DNA of 64,000 nucleotides from Bacteroidales bacterium. Lineage in GTDB: Bacteria; Bacteroidota; Bacteroidia; Bacteroidales; UBA4417. Position numbers and translations under genes: made by a program. The notes under the pieces are model-generated. The model saw only the letters and a list, made by a program, of their open reading frames with translations. It made no database searches and was not told the DNA's origin. The DNA is taken from the NCBI GenBank assembly GCA_016707705.1, contig JADJHD010000006.1, positions 168,640 to 232,639 of the forward strand. Direction: 5' to 3'. Positions 62,934 through 64,000 of the stretch are shown piece by piece; the first letter of the stretch is position 1; each line of letters starts with the position of its first letter.

Positions 62934-63149
62934 ACCACCATAGTAGGTGAACCAGCTTTACTGGTAGCTTCTTCAACTTCAGGCAGCATCCTTTGGAGGA
63001 ACTGCACCGTAACAGTATCAGCAGTTGGTGGCACAGCTCCATACTCCGGAACCGGGAACTTCACCGTAGGAGCAGGAACATACACTTATCCTGTTTCTGA
63101 TGCTAATGGCTGCACAACCTCAACCACAATCACAGTTGGTGAACCAGGC

Positions 63150-63491
63150 TTGTTGGTAGCATCTTCAGCTTCAGGCAGCATCCTTTGCAATGGAGGAACA
63201 ACCACCGTTACAGTCTCAGCAGTTGGTGGAACCGGAACTTACACCGGAACCGGAACTTTCACCGTAGGAGCAGGGACATATACTTATCCTGTTTCCGATG
63301 CTAACGGCTGTGCGACCTCAACCACGATCACGGTAGGAGAACCTGCCATGCTGGTAGCATCATCAACTTCTACAGCAATCATTGTAATGGTGGTACTTCA
63401 ACCATCACCGTATCTTCGGTGGGAGGTACAGCACCATACACAGGAACAGGCACTTTCACAGAAGTCGCCGGAACCTATACCTACACCGTAA
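63150..63491 (+). CDS. Giant surface protein 2, fragment k (last near-consensus SprB-like unit)
   Basis: One complete unit (VASSASGSILCNGG ... SDANGCATSTTITVGEPAML) plus the start of the next. It loses frame at TCATTGTAATGG (63379-63390), one base short of the expected Cys-Asn-Gly-Gly context; the correct frame continues as fragment l. Confidence 0.65.
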   Translation: MLVASSASGSILCNGGTTTVTVSAVGGTGTYTGTGTFTVGAGTYTYPVSDANGCATSTTITVGEPAMLVASSTSTAIIVMVVLQPSPYLRWEVQHHTQEQALSQKSPEPIPTP

Positions 63492-64000
63492 GTGATGCCA
63501 ATGGTTGCACTGCAGTTACAACTATAACTGTTACTGAACCTGCATTGCTGGTTGCTTCAGTCTCCACCTCCCCATCCTCCAACCCAGCCTGCTCCGGAAC
63601 TTCTGTTACCTTCACAGCATTCCCGACCAACGGCGGACTTACTCCTTCATACCAATGGTATAAAAATGGACTGCCGGTAGGAGGGGACAGCCCAACCTAC
63701 AGTCTGGTTCCTCTGAATGGTGACCAGGTTTACGTGCAGATGACATCCAGCGAAAGCTGCATTACCGGAAGCATTGCAAACTCTTCAGTAGTGGCAATGA
63801 CTGTCTTCAATACTCCTGCTATCAATAATCCGGGAGCACAGACTGCTTACATCAGCTATACCTTGCCGGCCATTACCGGAACCAACCTGGTGTCGCCTCA
63901 TTACTACAACAACAGCCAGGCGTTGGGTGGAACCCAGATTACCGGTCCGATTACCAGTACCCAGACGGTTTGGATCTACGACCAGACAGCCACCTCACCT
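63383..64000 (+). CDS. Giant surface protein 2, fragment l (end of SprB array and Ig-like domain, cut by window edge)
   Basis: 206 codons open to the right edge, with no start. CNGGTSTITVSSVGGTAPYT completes the last SprB-like unit, then an Ig-like domain (CSGTSVTFTAFPTNGG, SYQWYKNGLPVGGDSPTYSL, VYVQMTSSESC) and the start of an adhesin segment with NNPGAQTAYISYTLPAITG and TSTQTVWIYDQTATSP. No sorting tail is reached, so the gene continues. Confidence 0.8.

Larger units (their letters stand above)
58577..63540 (+). repeat. Tandem array of ~25 SprB-like repeats, 198-bp period
   Basis: GTGAACCAGCTTTACTGG recurs about every 198 bp (66 codons) from 58777 to about 62950, with diverged versions at both ends. 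The translated unit is GEPALLVASSTSGSILCHGG, then TTTVTVSAVGG, GTYTGTGTFSVGAGTYTYPV, SDANGCTTSTTITV. This fits the SprB repeat family, named from the gliding-motility adhesin of Flavobacterium johnsoniae. Units fall into a few mixed variants (CHGG, CNGG or CYGG; GTYTGTG or APYSGTG). Many units in the second half carry indels. Confidence 0.9.
52448..64000 (+). other. Giant surface protein gene 2 (SprB-repeat adhesin), heavily frameshifted, runs off the right edge
   Basis: The true start is the ATG at 52448: MKKYLLLTAILLGMASWGWG is a signal peptide that continues as QTSVQNFGTGTG if one G is added to the 4-G run at 52503-52506. Domain order: N-terminal jelly-roll-like region (about 52.5-53.3 kb), repeated beta segments (53.3-54.5 kb), Ig-like domain (54.8-55.05 kb), four 222-bp repeats (55.84-56.72 kb), FN3 domain, lamin-tail domain (57.1-57.65 kb), second Ig-like domain (57.8-58.05 kb), about 26 SprB-like repeats (58.4-63.54 kb), and an Ig-like domain to the edge. 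Single-base repairs restore the frame at several joints. The intact protein would exceed 3,800 residues. Confidence 0.8.

Noticed and set aside
58577..63540. CRISPR-like regular array
   Set aside because: The 198-bp period is coding, units are near-identical with no unique spacers, and the translation is a SprB-like repeat.

Overview
The window looks like chromosomal DNA from a member of the Bacteroidota, probably Bacteroidales-like. The evidence is: several -7 promoter elements of the TAnnTTTG type, weak or absent Shine-Dalgarno sequences, C-terminal type IX secretion (T9SS) sorting domains on many secreted proteins, the Bacteroidota-specific ribosomal protein bL38 (DUF4295) next to rpmG, ftsY and rimO, and a cobalamin riboswitch in front of a BtuB/BtuG-type pair. 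No phage, plasmid, CRISPR or insertion sequence is visible. The taxonomic call is inference from these family-level signs.

Layout. 1-4.0 kb: three minus-strand genes (agmatine-deiminase-like protein cut by the left edge, GH29 alpha-L-fucosidase, class III aminotransferase). 4.2-8.5 kb: an SDR oxidoreductase, an unrecognised acidic protein, xerD and a T9SS-sorted secreted protein. 8.8-13.1 kb: rpmG, bL38, ftsY, rimO, a YwqK/MORN-type protein and a hotdog thioesterase. 13.7-17.1 kb: cobalamin riboswitch, TonB-dependent receptor and a BtuG-like lipoprotein, forming a B12 uptake unit. 17.4-18.9 kb: arfB, a PAS protein, and tRNA-Arg(ACG) followed by decaying partial copies of itself. A composite intergenic repeat made of the same blocks in the same order occurs three times (5.65-6.04, 13.06-13.69 and, inverted, 17.10-17.45 kb).

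20-64 kb is one large surface-protein region. It starts with a giant gene (20027-42747, about 7,570 codons) carrying seven parallel beta-helix modules, a SprB-like module, a cohesin domain, a long HYR array, a dockerin-like/cohesin tail and a T9SS sorting domain. Five smaller secreted proteins and one small PID-CTERM-like membrane protein follow. Four of the proteins carry cohesin-like domains; three of these end in dockerin-like modules and lack a T9SS tail, and one ends in a T9SS tail and lacks a dockerin. A second giant gene (52448 to beyond the right edge) carries Ig-like, lamin-tail and FN3 domains and about 26 SprB-like repeats of 198 bp.

Both giant genes are split by single-base indels and one stop codon. 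Where a near-identical internal copy allows comparison, the breaks look like assembly or consensus errors in repetitive DNA rather than real mutations, while the non-repetitive genes are intact. My reading is a T9SS-exported, non-enzymatic cohesin-dockerin adhesion or scaffolding system built around two giant adhesins. The domain architecture is seen in the sequence; assembly between the proteins is a hypothesis.
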